DNA of 64,000 nt from Arsukibacterium tuosuense (GCF_900215315.1 NZ_OBEB01000001.1:248001-312000); one strand, 5' to 3'; shown: positions 44,440 to 55,021, numbered from the stretch's first letter. Translations and numbers: made by a program. The notes: generated by a model from the sequence alone, not told the origin.

Positions 44440-44488
44440 TTTTTAACTTAAAAGATTGCAAGCCATAAACAAAATGACTTGCAACCTT
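44440..44488 (-). terminator. Terminator-like hairpin after tssH
   Basis: On the minus strand AAGGTTGCAAG (44488-44478) pairs with CTTGCAATCTT (44462-44452) with one G-T pair, around a 15-base loop, followed by TTAAGTTAAAAA. It begins 23 bases past the tssH stop at 44511. Confidence 0.5.
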
Positions 44489-44510
44489 AATTGTTTAATT
44501 AATGTAATAT

Positions 44511-47150
44511 TCAGTCGATAAGATAATCGAATTTTTCGTCATTAAAACTCAAGCTAACCTGAGCTATCTGCTGTTGCTCTGCACTGCGTTGCAGGATCAA
44601 CACTGACAATTCAGGCAACAAGCTGTTTTGCAGAATATTGTGAATAGTACGGGCACCAGAACCGGCGTCCTGACAACGGCTGACAATAGCGTCAATCACG
44701 GTCTGGTCATAACTGAAACTTGCGTTGTAATGTTGCTGCAGCCGTTTTTCAATCCGTTGCAGCTGCAAACGGGTGATCATGGCTAATTTGTCATCATCCA
44801 GCGGTAAATAAGGAATGACATTAAGTCGGCCTAAAAAGGCGGGTTTGAAAATTTGCAGTAAATCGTCTTTCAGCGCTTTGCCAAGACCGGTAATTGACGG
44901 CGCCGTTTCCGGATCCTCAAACAAACGCATGGTGGTGTCGGTACCGACATTAGAGGTCATAATGATGATGGTATTTTTAAAGTCGATATCCCGGCCTTCG
45001 CCATCCTTGATGGTCCCTTTATCGAATACCTGATAGAAAATATCCTGCACCCCGGGGTGAGCTTTTTCCATTTCATCCAATAGCACAACACTGTATGGCT
45101 TGCGACGAACGGCTTCAGTCAGAATGCCGCCTTCGCCATAACCGACATAGCCCGGCGGTGAACCCAGTAGTAATGATACTTTATGCTCTTCTTTAAACTC
45201 TGACATATTAATAACGGTCAGGTTATCTTCACTGCCATATACCTGCTCAGCTATTGCCAGCGCTGTTTCTGTTTTACCCACCCCACTGGGGCCGGTTAGC
45301 AGGAAAATGCCGTTCGGTTTATTTTCATCGGCCAGTTGCGCCCGTGAGGTCTGAACCGTGCGGGCTATCAGCTCTAATGCATGTTGCTGCCCCACCACTC
45401 TGCTGGCCAGGTGTTGCTCCAGCGCCAGCACATTATTAATTTCATCGGCCTGCATTTTGCCAAGTGGTATTCCGGTCCAGTCCGCGACAACCTCAGCGAT
45501 TAATTGCTCAGTAACCTGCCAGTGCACCATCGGCGTTGCCAGTTCCGCTAAGGACGCACGTAGTGCTGTTAGTTGTTCAATTTGCTGTTGTTGAGCATCA
45601 CGCTGTTCAGTTGATTGTTCGTTATTGTTTTGCGCCAAATCCCGGGCAGCCTGTTGCAATGCTATTGCCAGCTCCCTGGCCTGAGAAACCCACTCGCGCT
45701 GAGTTTGCCACTGCTGTTGCAGTTCACTGAGCCTGGTCTGCGCTTCATGCAACTGCTGCTGCAATTCCTCCAGCTGGCTGGTATGCAGCACCCCCAACGT
45801 TTGTTCCCGCTGCAGCACATTAATCTCACTTTGCAACTGGTCTACCCTGCGCTGCTGATCTTCAACCGGGCCGGGTACGGCATCCTGGCTCATTGCAACC
45901 CGGGCACAGGCGGTATCAAGCAAGCCAACGGCTTTGTCTGGTAGCTGCCGGCCGTTTATATAGCGGTCCGATAAATAAGCCGCGGCCTGCAGCGCTTTAT
46001 CGGTAATACTGACGCCATGATGGCGTTCCATCACCTCAAGTAAACCACGCATCATCAGCACCGCTTTCGCCGGGCTGGGCTCTTCAACTTTTACCACCTG
46101 AAAACGCCGGGTTAATGCGGCGTCTTTTTCAAAATATTTTTTATATTCTGCCCAGGTTGTCGCGGCGATGGTTCTTAGCTCACCGCGGGCCAATGCTGGT
46201 TTGAGCAAATTAGCGGCATCGTTCTGTCCGGCCTGGCCACCACTGCCAATCATGGTATGGGCTTCGTCAATAAACAGAATAATCGGGGTTGGACTTTGCT
46301 TTACTTCGCTGATGACATTTTTTAGTCGATTTTCGAATTCGCCTTTCATACCTGCCCCGGCTTGCAGTAAAGCTAAATCAAGCACCCGTAACGATACCGA
46401 CTTCAGTTTTTCCGGTACATCGGCCGCAGCGATGCGCAGCGCCAGGCCCTCAACCACCGCTGTTTTACCGACGCCGGCCTCACCGGTTAAAATGGGATTG
46501 TTCTGACGGCGCCGGGTTAAGATGTCGATCATCTGGCGGATTTCAAAATCCCGGCCGACAATAGGGTCAATTTTACCGGCACGCGCCTGAGCAGTTAAAT
46601 CGATAGTAAACTGATCCAGCGCCGGTGTTTTGCCACCCTGTTTTGTCGCTGTCTGAACCGGCGCATCACCCTGCTCTGCTGACTGCGCAGCCAGACTGGG
46701 CCATACCCGTAATAATTCTGCCGGGTTAACTTTATCCAGCTCCGGAATACGACGCAGCACCAGACCTGCCAGGCTTTCATCCTGTAACAAGGTGTATAAC
46801 AAGTAAGCGCTGCGAATTTGCCGGTCACCGAATTCAATAGTGGTATTAAGCCAGGTTGCTTTTAACCAGCTAATCAGTTGTACCGAAATACCTGGCAGCG
46901 AGTTATTGCCGGTTTTCAGCTGCTCTAACGCCTGCTGTAGTTGCTGCTGAAGCTTGTCAATATCGATGGCAAAGCTGCGAAACAGCAAATTAAAATCGGC
47001 ACTGCCCTGCTGCACTAAGGCATCCAGCCAGTGCTCAATCTCCACCGTATAGTGGCTACGAGACTGACAACGTGCTGTTGCGGCCTCCAGTGCCTGCTTA
47101 CAGTCATTATTGAGTTTTTCTACCAGACTTTTCAGAGAACTTGTCGACAT
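44511..47150 (-). CDS. tssH: T6SS sheath-disassembly ATPase ClpV (TssH)
   Basis: An 879-residue AAA+ unfoldase that recycles contracted TssB/TssC sheaths. An N-domain with two Clp-N repeats (SLVEKLNNDCKQALEAATARC and on) is followed by AAA1 with GEAGVGKTAVVEG (about 220) and IILFIDEAHTMIGSG, a coiled middle domain (about 420-540, Gln-rich here), AAA2 with GPSGVGKTETALA (about 620) and VVLLDEMEKAHP, and a C-terminal D2-small region with DAGSGARTIHNIL. The N-terminal sequence and T6SS context set it apart from ClpB. It ends the tssA-H operon. Confidence 0.96.
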   Translation of the reverse strand: MSTSSLKSLVEKLNNDCKQALEAATARCQSRSHYTVEIEHWLDALVQQGSADFNLLFRSFAIDIDKLQQQLQQALEQLKTGNNSLPGISVQLISWLKATWLNTTIEFGDRQIRSAYLLYTLLQDESLAGLVLRRIPELDKVNPAELLRVWPSLAAQSAEQGDAPVQTATKQGGKTPALDQFTIDLTAQARAGKIDPIVGRDFEIRQMIDILTRRRQNNPILTGEAGVGKTAVVEGLALRIAAADVPEKLKSVSLRVLDLALLQAGAGMKGEFENRLKNVISEVKQSPTPIILFIDEAHTMIGSGGQAGQNDAANLLKPALARGELRTIAATTWAEYKKYFEKDAALTRRFQVVKVEEPSPAKAVLMMRGLLEVMERHHGVSITDKALQAAAYLSDRYINGRQLPDKAVGLLDTACARVAMSQDAVPGPVEDQQRRVDQLQSEINVLQREQTLGVLHTSQLEELQQQLHEAQTRLSELQQQWQTQREWVSQARELAIALQQAARDLAQNNNEQSTEQRDAQQQQIEQLTALRASLAELATPMVHWQVTEQLIAEVVADWTGIPLGKMQADEINNVLALEQHLASRVVGQQHALELIARTVQTSRAQLADENKPNGIFLLTGPSGVGKTETALAIAEQVYGSEDNLTVINMSEFKEEHKVSLLLGSPPGYVGYGEGGILTEAVRRKPYSVVLLDEMEKAHPGVQDIFYQVFDKGTIKDGEGRDIDFKNTIIIMTSNVGTDTTMRLFEDPETAPSITGLGKALKDDLLQIFKPAFLGRLNVIPYLPLDDDKLAMITRLQLQRIEKRLQQHYNASFSYDQTVIDAIVSRCQDAGSGARTIHNILQNSLLPELSVLILQRSAEQQQIAQVSLSFNDEKFDYLID

Positions 47151-47170
47151 ACATGCTTCCTGTGCATTAA

Positions 47171-48166
47171 TTAAAGCCGGCCCAGTTGAAAACCAACCTG
47201 GGCGGGATGCTGCGATATTGCAGCGCGGAAACTTAACCGGCTACCGCGGCCAAGCGCAGTTTGCCGACTGGCCAGGCGGGTACAGGCAAAATCCTGCTGT
47301 TTACCCTTAATTACCAGCCGAACCTGCAAATGAGGATCGAGATAACGGCTGACAATCTGCTGAATTAGCTGATAACGGTTACCGCCTGGTAATAAACCGG
47401 GCAATTTTGCTGCCGGTGCATCTATCTCAATCACCAGCGCAGAGCTGACATCCCACACCCGCTGTCCCAGCATGGTGGTTTGACCCAGCGCGCCGTTCTG
47501 GCCCTCTGGTAAGGTGCGGCCACTAAGCCGGCTTTGTTCAGTAGCTTCAAGTGCTAACCAACGGCCTGACAACGGGATCACCCGGGTATTAGCACCAAGC
47601 AAGTCGGTTAACATTTGCTGCAGCATCTGAGCCGGGCGATTACGCTGACTGAAGGCACCCGCATAGTACAAGCCAAGGTTATCCTGACAGCCGGTTAGCT
47701 GTTGTAACAACTTACTAAACGGATCGTTTAAGCCATCGGCAATTTCATACTGACAGGCAAAGCGGTATTTTTCCCAGGCCCGGTAATACAGCGAGATAAG
47801 CCGGTGATTGAACATATCGTAAAAGTCACGCATCGCACCGTCGCGCTGTTTCAGCCGCTGCAGCACCATTTCGGTGTAATGCTGCGGCAGCACACCACTG
47901 GGCCCGGTTAAACCCAGAAAACTGACGTACAGTTCTAACGCCAGTTTGTCTTCACTGGTGGTGCGGGAGTTGGCTTTATTTATGGGTTGCCCGGCAAAGC
48001 CCAGATGTTGCTCTGCTTTAAACCGTACTAACTCTGCTGCAGGGAAGGCATCACGGCCAACGCCATGCCATTGCTTCTGCTCAGCGCTAAGCTGGCGCTC
48101 TACCTGATACACAGCCTGGTAAAAATCAAAGTCTGCCGGGCTTGCCACTAATGTAGCTAAACTCAT
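47171..48166 (-). CDS. tssG: T6SS baseplate protein TssG
   Basis: A 331-residue TssG/ImpH. Family segments: DFYQAVYQVERQL near residue 14, VRFKAEQHLGFAGQPI, SFLGLTGPSGVLPQHYTEMV (about 88-107), and FYDMFNHRLISLYYRAWEKYR (about 122-142). It pairs with TssF and TssE and joins TssK to the baseplate wedge. It lies 38 bases after tssF and 20 before tssH. Confidence 0.94.
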   Translation of the reverse strand: MSLATLVASPADFDFYQAVYQVERQLSAEQKQWHGVGRDAFPAAELVRFKAEQHLGFAGQPINKANSRTTSEDKLALELYVSFLGLTGPSGVLPQHYTEMVLQRLKQRDGAMRDFYDMFNHRLISLYYRAWEKYRFACQYEIADGLNDPFSKLLQQLTGCQDNLGLYYAGAFSQRNRPAQMLQQMLTDLLGANTRVIPLSGRWLALEATEQSRLSGRTLPEGQNGALGQTTMLGQRVWDVSSALVIEIDAPAAKLPGLLPGGNRYQLIQQIVSRYLDPHLQVRLVIKGKQQDFACTRLASRQTALGRGSRLSFRAAISQHPAQVGFQLGRL

Positions 48167-48204
48167 AAGTTCACACTCATACTTTCAGACTCATACATTC
48201 ATAC

Positions 48205-50037
48205 TCACAACAGCACCCTGCTGCCCACTCTGGCCGGCCAGCGATGATAAATCTGTTCGTGTTCTTTCAGTTTTACCGTCAACCGGGTATAGCTGTTGAT
48301 ACTGGCGTACTGGGCAAAAAATGCATCGAGGATATTGGCGAAAAAGTAAACATTACTGCCAGCATAGGCAGACTGGCTGAATTCCAGCAAAATCTCGGTA
48401 CCGCTGCATACCGCAATCCGCCCCTGTTGGTTAACCCTGGCCGAGCCACTGCTCAGGGTTAAACCGGTAATACCATCAATCAACGCTTTGGACTCTGGGG
48501 TACAGCGAAAATCGTACAGCTTCAGGGTCTCCTGCAACACGTTTAACGCCTGCTCGCCGCTGAAATGATTCAGGGTAAGATGATTTACCAGCTGCCAGCG
48601 GCTGCTCTCCGCTAATGCCGGCCGGATACTCATAGTGGGTGCGATCAGACAGCGCACCGATTTAATCACATCAGCATGTTTGCTGATGGCAAACTCCGGC
48701 TCGCCACCACCAAAGGGTAAGTAAGCGGGCTGATTACGGTTACTGCACAATGCATTAACCTGGATTACCCAGTTTTGCTGCTCATCATTATTACTCACCC
48801 CTTTAAAGTGGCGATCAATAATGGATAAATACACTTCTGTGCCGGCTTCAGCATACCCCCCTGCCCAATCAACAAATTCACGCCGGGTATGCCAGAACAA
48901 CTGTTGCTGCTGCAGATAGTCAGGGTGGCCCTGACTATAATAAGGGTTAAGCGTTACTTCATTACCCTGCGGGTCAAATGCCTGCACCTGCTTTACCTGC
49001 ACTACTTCACAGACATCCGCATCCAGATAACGTGGTGCCAGCCGGTATTCGTACTGGGCAGATTCTAACTTTACCGGCTCCAGCTTTTGCTTAAACAAAT
49101 TAATCACCGGGGTGCATCCCAGCAGCACACTGTCAGCCGTGACATGGCGTTCCAGCTCGTCTGCCCCCTCGGCCAGATAGAAATAGAAATCTACTTTATC
49201 GGCGATACCGGGCCAGTCCGGGTCCAAATCAGTTAAGCCAAAAAACAGAAACTTCTCCGGACATAAAAATTGTTCTATTAATAAGCGGTAGCCGCTAAAA
49301 CTACGCTGGCTATATGGCACTACCTGCTCATCATCAGCAAAGCCAACAGCCTGAATATGCCGCGGCTGTAAAAAGCGCATCTGCTCTGGTTGCCCTGCTG
49401 GCGCCACGCCGATACTGATCACATGGCGCAGAATAAGCTCAAACAGTTTGTACACATGGTGGCGCTGGCCATTCAGATAAAACCGTAACTTACCGATGGC
49501 TAATTCCTGCAGCGAGGTGTTATCAAACTCACAAGCTAAACTTAGTTTCAGCAGCGCCTTCGCTGTCTGACTGGCAGGTGGTTTAGGCGCATGAAACGGC
49601 GCATTTTTAAACTCTGCCTGCACCACTTCTAATGGCCAGATATTGGTGTCGTAACAACTTTGGAAGGTACAGGGCTTTAACCCTTCTGCTCGGGTTTCAA
49701 ATTCAGTACCGCGTTTAACGGTAATACCAGAGGTCGACAAATTCTGACTGACCAGTTTCAGTACCGATACCGATGGAATTGGTGCCTGATAATCCGGATA
49801 CATCTGGCCAAGCAAGGCATCGGTTAATTCGGGGAAGCTGTCATCCAGCTTTTGCCGGATCTGAGCACTTAACAGCGCAAATGCCTCGATTAACCGCGAC
49901 ACATGCGGGTCTTCTACCGTCTCTTCGCTGATTCTGAGTCTGCCTGCAATTTTTGGGTATTTCTCGGCATACTCTGCCCCCATCCGGCGGATAAACGTCA
50001 GCTCACGATTGTAATACTTCAACAACTCATCATTCAT
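48205..50037 (-). CDS. tssF: T6SS baseplate protein TssF
   Basis: A 610-residue TssF/ImpG. The N-terminus MNDELLKYYNRELTFIRRMG and the following EYAEKYPKIAGRLRISEETV are diagnostic, with PHVSRLIEAFALLSAQIRQKLDD and FPELTDALLGQMYPDYQAPIPS next. It forms the wedge with TssG and contacts the spike. The ATG overlaps the tssE stop as TAATG. Confidence 0.95.
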   Translation of the reverse strand: MNDELLKYYNRELTFIRRMGAEYAEKYPKIAGRLRISEETVEDPHVSRLIEAFALLSAQIRQKLDDSFPELTDALLGQMYPDYQAPIPSVSVLKLVSQNLSTSGITVKRGTEFETRAEGLKPCTFQSCYDTNIWPLEVVQAEFKNAPFHAPKPPASQTAKALLKLSLACEFDNTSLQELAIGKLRFYLNGQRHHVYKLFELILRHVISIGVAPAGQPEQMRFLQPRHIQAVGFADDEQVVPYSQRSFSGYRLLIEQFLCPEKFLFFGLTDLDPDWPGIADKVDFYFYLAEGADELERHVTADSVLLGCTPVINLFKQKLEPVKLESAQYEYRLAPRYLDADVCEVVQVKQVQAFDPQGNEVTLNPYYSQGHPDYLQQQQLFWHTRREFVDWAGGYAEAGTEVYLSIIDRHFKGVSNNDEQQNWVIQVNALCSNRNQPAYLPFGGGEPEFAISKHADVIKSVRCLIAPTMSIRPALAESSRWQLVNHLTLNHFSGEQALNVLQETLKLYDFRCTPESKALIDGITGLTLSSGSARVNQQGRIAVCSGTEILLEFSQSAYAGSNVYFFANILDAFFAQYASINSYTRLTVKLKEHEQIYHRWPARVGSRVLL

Positions 50038-50525
50038 TACTGATAATCCCTGATGGTCAGCCCCAGGTGAACGGGCTCTACTTCAGAATCAAACATAATA
50101 TGTTCCGGCTCAGGATCGGCGTATAACAGTGCCTGGATCCGCAACCGCAATACCCGTTCAATACTTTGCTGCTCGTCAGGTAACGACACTTCCACTTCAA
50201 CAAAGCGAGGCTCAAAGCGCCGGATACACTGCTCTACCGCCCGGCATAGCTGCTGACGACCTTCAATTGAATCAACCACCATCACTGAGAAATCTGGCAG
50301 GCCGTAATTCAGCAGACTTTGTGGCAATTCAGCATAGTTTTCGGGCCAGACATGCCACTGCACCCGGGTGTTGAGCAGGTTTTCCAAATCGCGCCGCACG
50401 CTTTGCCGCAAGGCTTTTAAGTCGAAGGCACGGCGTTGCCGGCCCGGATCTTTCTGACCAGGTGCATCGTCAATCAGCCGGTCAAGCAGCGACATCTGTA
50501 ACGCCTGCTTCTGATGCACTTTCAT
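50037..50525 (-). CDS. tssE: T6SS baseplate protein TssE (gp25-like)
   Basis: A 162-residue gp25-like wedge protein that initiates sheath polymerisation. SLLDRLIDDAPGQ at the N-terminus, LRQSVRRDLENLLNTR (about 47-62), PQSLLNYGLPDFSVMV and RRFEPRFVEVEVSL are family landmarks. It overlaps tssF by one base and follows tagJ by 5 bases. Confidence 0.94.
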   Translation of the reverse strand: MKVHQKQALQMSLLDRLIDDAPGQKDPGRQRRAFDLKALRQSVRRDLENLLNTRVQWHVWPENYAELPQSLLNYGLPDFSVMVVDSIEGRQQLCRAVEQCIRRFEPRFVEVEVSLPDEQQSIERVLRLRIQALLYADPEPEHIMFDSEVEPVHLGLTIRDYQ

Positions 50526-50530
50526 TGCGG

Positions 50531-51367
50531 TTACTCAGCCATCGCCGGCGTCGCAGCCAGGCTGACTTCGCTTAGTATGTCAAGCTCAAGCAGATCGCCC
50601 AGCGCCACTGCCTGCTCACCAAGCAATACCATCTTCTGGCCACTGCCGGTTATCAGCCTGGCATCGTGCTCATGCCAATCGGTTACCCGGCCAAGCCGGA
50701 TAGCCGGATCAGTATCGTTATCAGTGATGTTGGCAACGTAGATCAGCGGTAAAAAAGCCTCGCCCTGCGGGCCATCAATAATACTGATATCAACCCGGCG
50801 CCAGATGATGTCTAACAGGCTTTTCGGTGGATGAAGCTTTAAACTGGCAATTTGTTCAAACCCCGCCTGATAGTATTTACCGTCAGTGCCAAATAATTCC
50901 AGATAACCGCCCAGGCTATCGTCAAGATCACGAATATCGGTATACCGCTGGCCGCGCTGTTCGACAGCCACTTCTGGCCGTAACTGCTCCATTTCCTCAG
51001 CAGCCAGTGCCGCTGCGCCGATATCCTGCTCATGCATCGCCAAGCGTAACTTTAACAAGGCGCTGAACATTGGTGCCGGCTCACCAAACAAGGTCGCAGT
51101 CATGCCGCCCTGATAAAAATCCCGCCGGGCAGTTTCGGCCCGGATTAACTGCCTTACATTAACAGCACCTAATAAAAAATCCGGATGCTGGCGTACAATC
51201 ATGTCCAGCTGCGCATCGGCTTTATCCAACTCACCGGCGATGCACAACAGCTCAACATAAACTGCACGCATCTGGGCATTTAGCGGGTCATCCCGTAATA
51301 CAGTCAGGGCATGCTCCATTGCCTGCTGCAACTGGCCACTACTGATTAACGAATTAAGTTTTTTCAT
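50531..51367 (-). CDS. tagJ: T6SS accessory protein TagJ (ImpE)
   Basis: A 278-residue ImpE/TagJ protein. The N-terminal half is TPR-like (LISSGQLQQAMEHALTVLRD, DPLNAQMRAVYVELLCIAGE) and the C-terminal half holds DLDDSLGGYLELFGTDGKYY, RRVDISIIDGPQGEAFLPLIY and LGRVTDW. In Pseudomonas TagJ binds the sheath protein TssB and modulates ClpV recruitment. It lies between the second TssC-like gene and tssE, as in imp loci of rhizobia. Confidence 0.92.
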   Translation of the reverse strand: MKKLNSLISSGQLQQAMEHALTVLRDDPLNAQMRAVYVELLCIAGELDKADAQLDMIVRQHPDFLLGAVNVRQLIRAETARRDFYQGGMTATLFGEPAPMFSALLKLRLAMHEQDIGAAALAAEEMEQLRPEVAVEQRGQRYTDIRDLDDSLGGYLELFGTDGKYYQAGFEQIASLKLHPPKSLLDIIWRRVDISIIDGPQGEAFLPLIYVANITDNDTDPAIRLGRVTDWHEHDARLITGSGQKMVLLGEQAVALGDLLELDILSEVSLAATPAMAE

Positions 51368-51377
51368 AAAAGATCCC

Positions 51378-52943
51378 TCAGGCAGACGCCTTTTGTTTCG
51401 GAGACAACTCCGCGACTAATTTTACTGATGTCACCATCTGATCCAGCTGAAAGTGCGGCTGCAACTGGATCACCGAATAATAGCGGCCCGGCTGCCCCCG
51501 CTTCTCTTTCACTTTTATCCGCGCTTCCCGCAGTGGCCGGCGCGCTCTGACTTCATAAGACGCATCCTCGGAAGCCGTGGTATAGTTGTGCAGCCAGCGT
51601 TGTAATTCCTGCTCACACTCCTCAGCTGAGACATATCCGCCGACCTTATCGCGACCAATCACTTTGATGTAATGAGCAAAACGGGCCACACATAAGATGT
51701 ACTGCAACATGGCAGACAAGCGGGCGTTAACAGTGGATAAGGTTTTATCGTAGGCTTTCGCTTCCTGCACAGAAGCATTGTTGTAAAACGCATAAAAATC
51801 GCTGTAAGGCACTGCCGACAGCGGCACAAAACCGGCATCTGATAGCGCGGCTTCAAAGCGATGACCCACCAGTAAATTTACTGACGGTTTATTAAATGGC
51901 TGATATTTTTCAGTTTCATACTGGCTGACGGGCAAATGAGTCACCAGACCAAAATTATAATGGCCGGCTTTCATGCCACGGATTTGGCCGAACCAGCCCG
52001 ATTCGCTGTACGCCCGCACCAATACTCCGGCAAACGCCCAGGCCGCATTACCCCATAAATAATCACGTTGCGGCCGGTTAAACTGCTCTTTAAATACAAA
52101 GCCTTCACTGCGACTGCCATCATCTTTGTAGGGCGGCCGCATCAGCACCTGAGGTAGTACCAAACCTAAAAAACGAGCATCTTCCATATTGCGCAGCGCC
52201 CGCCACTTTACATATTCCGGCTGTTTAAACTGGCTGGCGATATCCGCCACCTGGCCAAGCTCTGAAAAATGATCGACACCAAACAGCGATGGATGAGCCG
52301 CGGTTATAAAAGGTGCAAATGCCGCTGCGGCGGTGCGGGCAACCTCTTTTAAGGTATCAAGGTCGTTAATGCTCTGGCCGCGGCGGATCTTATGACTGAT
52401 TTGATAATCGCCAATCAATACGCCAAAAGGCTCACCGCCGGCCATATCAAATTCGTTGTCGTAAATCAGTTTGAAAAAATCACTCTGGTCAAAATCAATA
52501 GCCCGGTTAATATCCTTACTAAGCTCCGGCCAGGACAGAGAAATTAATTTCACTTTTACTTTCTGCTCACGGTCGAAGCGCTCTGCCTGCTCGGTTAAAT
52601 ACAGTAAACCGCGCCAGCTGGCTTCGAGCTCCTGCAGCATAGGATGATGCAAAATAGTATTGAGCTGCTGGTTAATCAGGCTGTCAATTTCCGCGATAGC
52701 CCGCCCCAGAATTGGCGTTACAAACGCTACCCCGACACAGGGACGGCTTTCTATATGTTGCAGCCAGAACAGCACCGCTTTTAACGGATCTGCCTCACGT
52801 AAAAACCGGCTGAGTAGCCCTTTGCGCTCAAAGCTGGCATAAGACGGACAAGGCCTGTTGTCTTCTGCAATATCAAAGACCGTATCGGCAACAAAATTAA
52901 CTGCGTCAACCATGACTTGTCCGTCCTTACTTCTGATAACCAA
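51378..52943 (-). CDS. impD: Second TssC-like sheath protein (ImpD)
   Basis: A 521-residue TssC paralogue. It shares the TssC blocks LEASWRGLLYLTEQAERFD, FDQSDFFKLIYDNEFDMAGG, EPFGVLIGDYQISHK, LGLVLPQVLMRPPY and a C-terminal REARIKVKEKRGQPGRYYSVIQLQPHFQLDQM. It differs by an N-terminal region (1-95) with LSRFLREADPLKAVLFWLQHI, absent from TssC1. Order tssC-impD-impE-impF matches imp loci where ImpD is a distinct TssC-like protein of unclear role; it may be a baseplate or cap variant of the sheath subunit. Not a frameshift copy of its neighbour. Confidence 0.88.
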   Translation of the reverse strand: MVIRSKDGQVMVDAVNFVADTVFDIAEDNRPCPSYASFERKGLLSRFLREADPLKAVLFWLQHIESRPCVGVAFVTPILGRAIAEIDSLINQQLNTILHHPMLQELEASWRGLLYLTEQAERFDREQKVKVKLISLSWPELSKDINRAIDFDQSDFFKLIYDNEFDMAGGEPFGVLIGDYQISHKIRRGQSINDLDTLKEVARTAAAAFAPFITAAHPSLFGVDHFSELGQVADIASQFKQPEYVKWRALRNMEDARFLGLVLPQVLMRPPYKDDGSRSEGFVFKEQFNRPQRDYLWGNAAWAFAGVLVRAYSESGWFGQIRGMKAGHYNFGLVTHLPVSQYETEKYQPFNKPSVNLLVGHRFEAALSDAGFVPLSAVPYSDFYAFYNNASVQEAKAYDKTLSTVNARLSAMLQYILCVARFAHYIKVIGRDKVGGYVSAEECEQELQRWLHNYTTASEDASYEVRARRPLREARIKVKEKRGQPGRYYSVIQLQPHFQLDQMVTSVKLVAELSPKQKASA

Positions 52944-52968
52944 CTGCGCACTCGCAGCTGATGCTGGC

Positions 52969-54462
52969 TTAGCTGCCCATTTCCGGAATTTTAGCGACTA
53001 AACGTAACGACGTAGACAGCTCTTCCAGTTGCAGCCACGGCCGTAACCAGGCCACCGCATTGTAAGAACCAGGCCGTCCCGGGATCTCACGAACCTGGAC
53101 CTTGGCATCCGCCAGCGGATAACGGGCCCGTACTTCCTGACCACTGCCTTCAGAGGCGTTGACGTAAGTCAGGATCCAGCGGTTTAACCACACTTCGACA
53201 TCTTCTGCTTCCATAAAGCTGCCGATCTTGTCGCGGGCCAGAACTTTTAAGTAGTGAGCAAAACGTGACGTTGCCATTAAATAAGGCAAGCGGGCAGAAA
53301 TGGCCGCATTGGCAGTGGCTTCCGGGCTCTCATATTTTTTCGGCTTCTGCGCTGTTTGCGCGCCAAAAAACACTGCGTAATCGGTATTTTTATAATGACA
53401 CAGCGGTAAAAAGCCCATTTTGCCAAGCTCTGCTTCACGCCGATCGGTAATGCCAATTTCAGTCGGGCATTTTAAGTCCGGGTCACCATCATCACTCATA
53501 AAGATATGTGACGGTAAGCCTTCAACCTTACCACCGCCTTCTGCACCACGAATAGCAGTACAAAAGCCGTATTGGGCAAAGGCGTTAGTCAACCGGCTGC
53601 CCAGCACATAAGCGGCATTCATCCAGCAATAGTGGTTGTGGTTGGTGTTTTTCGCCACGGCTTTTTGCGCATCTAATTCGAACTCTTCATAGCCGAATTC
53701 TTCTACCGGTGCGGTAGAGCTACCATAGGGCAGTCGTGCCAACACCCGTGGCATGCTCAGGGTAACAAAGCGGGAATCATCACTGTCCCGGAACGAGCGC
53801 CATTTGGTATATTCCAGTGACTCAAAAATCTTCTCTAAATCGCGTGGCTTGGAAAGCTCTGTCCATTCATCAAAACCAAACAGTGCTGGTGAAGCACTCG
53901 ATAAGAACGGGCAAAAACCGGCAGCAGAGACATTTGACATATAGGTCAGCGTTTCAATGTCTTCCGGATGATTAGTAAACTCATAATCACCGATTATCGC
54001 GCCATAGGGCTCGCCACCCGGGGTGCCGAATTCTGTTTCATAGACTTTCTTAAAGGTCTGGCTCTGGTCGAACTCCACCGCTTTACTTAAATCTTTGTAC
54101 AGCTCTTTTTTGCTCATACTGATCATGCGGATCTTTAATGAGCTACCGGTCTCAGAGTTGGTGACCAGATGATTCAGACCACGCCAGCTACCTTCTAACT
54201 TCTGAAAGTCTTCAGCGTGCATAATGGCTGCCAGTTGATCAGAAATCAGGGTATCCAGCCGGTTAATGGCCTCGTTAAAGGTAACGGTCAGGTTTTTATT
54301 CCAGCTAACCGTGCCGCTCATGGCTTCTTCAGTCAGGGTGCGAATTAACTCTTCAGCGCGTGAAGCATCTGTTTGCTTGGTGGCGCCAATTGCCTGATCC
54401 AGGAGCGATGCTAACTCGGTGCTGCTGCTGTCATGGCTTTGTGCTAAGGCTTCCGTACTCAT
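52969..54462 (-). CDS. tssC: T6SS contractile sheath large subunit TssC
   Basis: A 497-residue TssC that polymerises with TssB into the contractile sheath. [18 protein letters not shown] (about 88-105), [76 protein letters not shown], and the C-terminal [20 protein letters not shown] are conserved. It starts one base after tssB stops. Confidence 0.97.
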   Translation of the reverse strand: MSTEALAQSHDSSSTELASLLDQAIGATKQTDASRAEELIRTLTEEAMSGTVSWNKNLTVTFNEAINRLDTLISDQLAAIMHAEDFQKLEGSWRGLNHLVTNSETGSSLKIRMISMSKKELYKDLSKAVEFDQSQTFKKVYETEFGTPGGEPYGAIIGDYEFTNHPEDIETLTYMSNVSAAGFCPFLSSASPALFGFDEWTELSKPRDLEKIFESLEYTKWRSFRDSDDSRFVTLSMPRVLARLPYGSSTAPVEEFGYEEFELDAQKAVAKNTNHNHYCWMNAAYVLGSRLTNAFAQYGFCTAIRGAEGGGKVEGLPSHIFMSDDGDPDLKCPTEIGITDRREAELGKMGFLPLCHYKNTDYAVFFGAQTAQKPKKYESPEATANAAISARLPYLMATSRFAHYLKVLARDKIGSFMEAEDVEVWLNRWILTYVNASEGSGQEVRARYPLADAKVQVREIPGRPGSYNAVAWLRPWLQLEELSTSLRLVAKIPEMGS

Positions 54463-54463
54463 T

Positions 54464-54964
54464 TTATTTATCCTCTAAATTCAGTTCCTGCGCCAGCTGT
54501 TGCAGGTCAGCATCACTGTTAAGTACCCGTTCCAGAATATTTTCCAGATCTTCAGAGCGGTCGATTTTAGTCATTAAATCGCGCAGTTTATTGCGGGTAG
54601 CCATAAGCTTTTCCAGCGGCTCAACCTGACGGACAATAGCCGCGGGTTCAAAGTCCTGCATCGATTTAAATTCCAGATCCACCGCAAACTCACTGCCATC
54701 ACCGGCCAGCTTGTTTTCCACTTTAAAATTAAGCTTCGGGTTCATCCGCTTTAACACTTCGTCAAAATTATCCCGGTCAATCTGGACAAACCGACGATCT
54801 TTAAGTGGCTTTAACGCCTGAGTATTGTGGCCGGCAAAATCTCCCATCACGCCAACGACAAAAGGCAGTTCTTTTTTGACGGCGTTACCTTCAGTCTCTA
54901 CATCATAAGTAATGTGGACTCTGGGTTTGCGCACCCGTGACAACTTGCTGTGAATACTTTCCAT
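54464..54964 (-). CDS. tssB: T6SS contractile sheath small subunit TssB
   Basis: A 166-residue Tss[53 protein letters not shown] and [13 protein letters not shown] are family blocks; the C-terminal helical region (about 115-166) carries [21 protein letters not shown], used for ClpV contacts. It lies 57 bases after tssA and one before tssC. Confidence 0.97.
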   Translation of the reverse strand: MESIHSKLSRVRKPRVHITYDVETEGNAVKKELPFVVGVMGDFAGHNTQALKPLKDRRFVQIDRDNFDEVLKRMNPKLNFKVENKLAGDGSEFAVDLEFKSMQDFEPAAIVRQVEPLEKLMATRNKLRDLMTKIDRSEDLENILERVLNSDADLQQLAQELNLEDK

Positions 54965-55021
54965 TTACTCTCTCCTAATATTTGTCTGTCGTGGCCGCGC
55001 AGGCAACGCTGGCCGGTTGCA

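Larger units (their letters stand above)
44202..44510. other. AT-rich gap between tssH and hcp
   Basis: 309 bases without a gene. It holds a terminator-like hairpin beyond the tssH stop, a candidate sigma-70 promoter (TTGATC at 44415-44410, TATAAT at 44393-44388) and a 5' leader of about 180 bases for hcp. No convincing sigma-54 -24/-12 pair was found. Confidence 0.5.
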
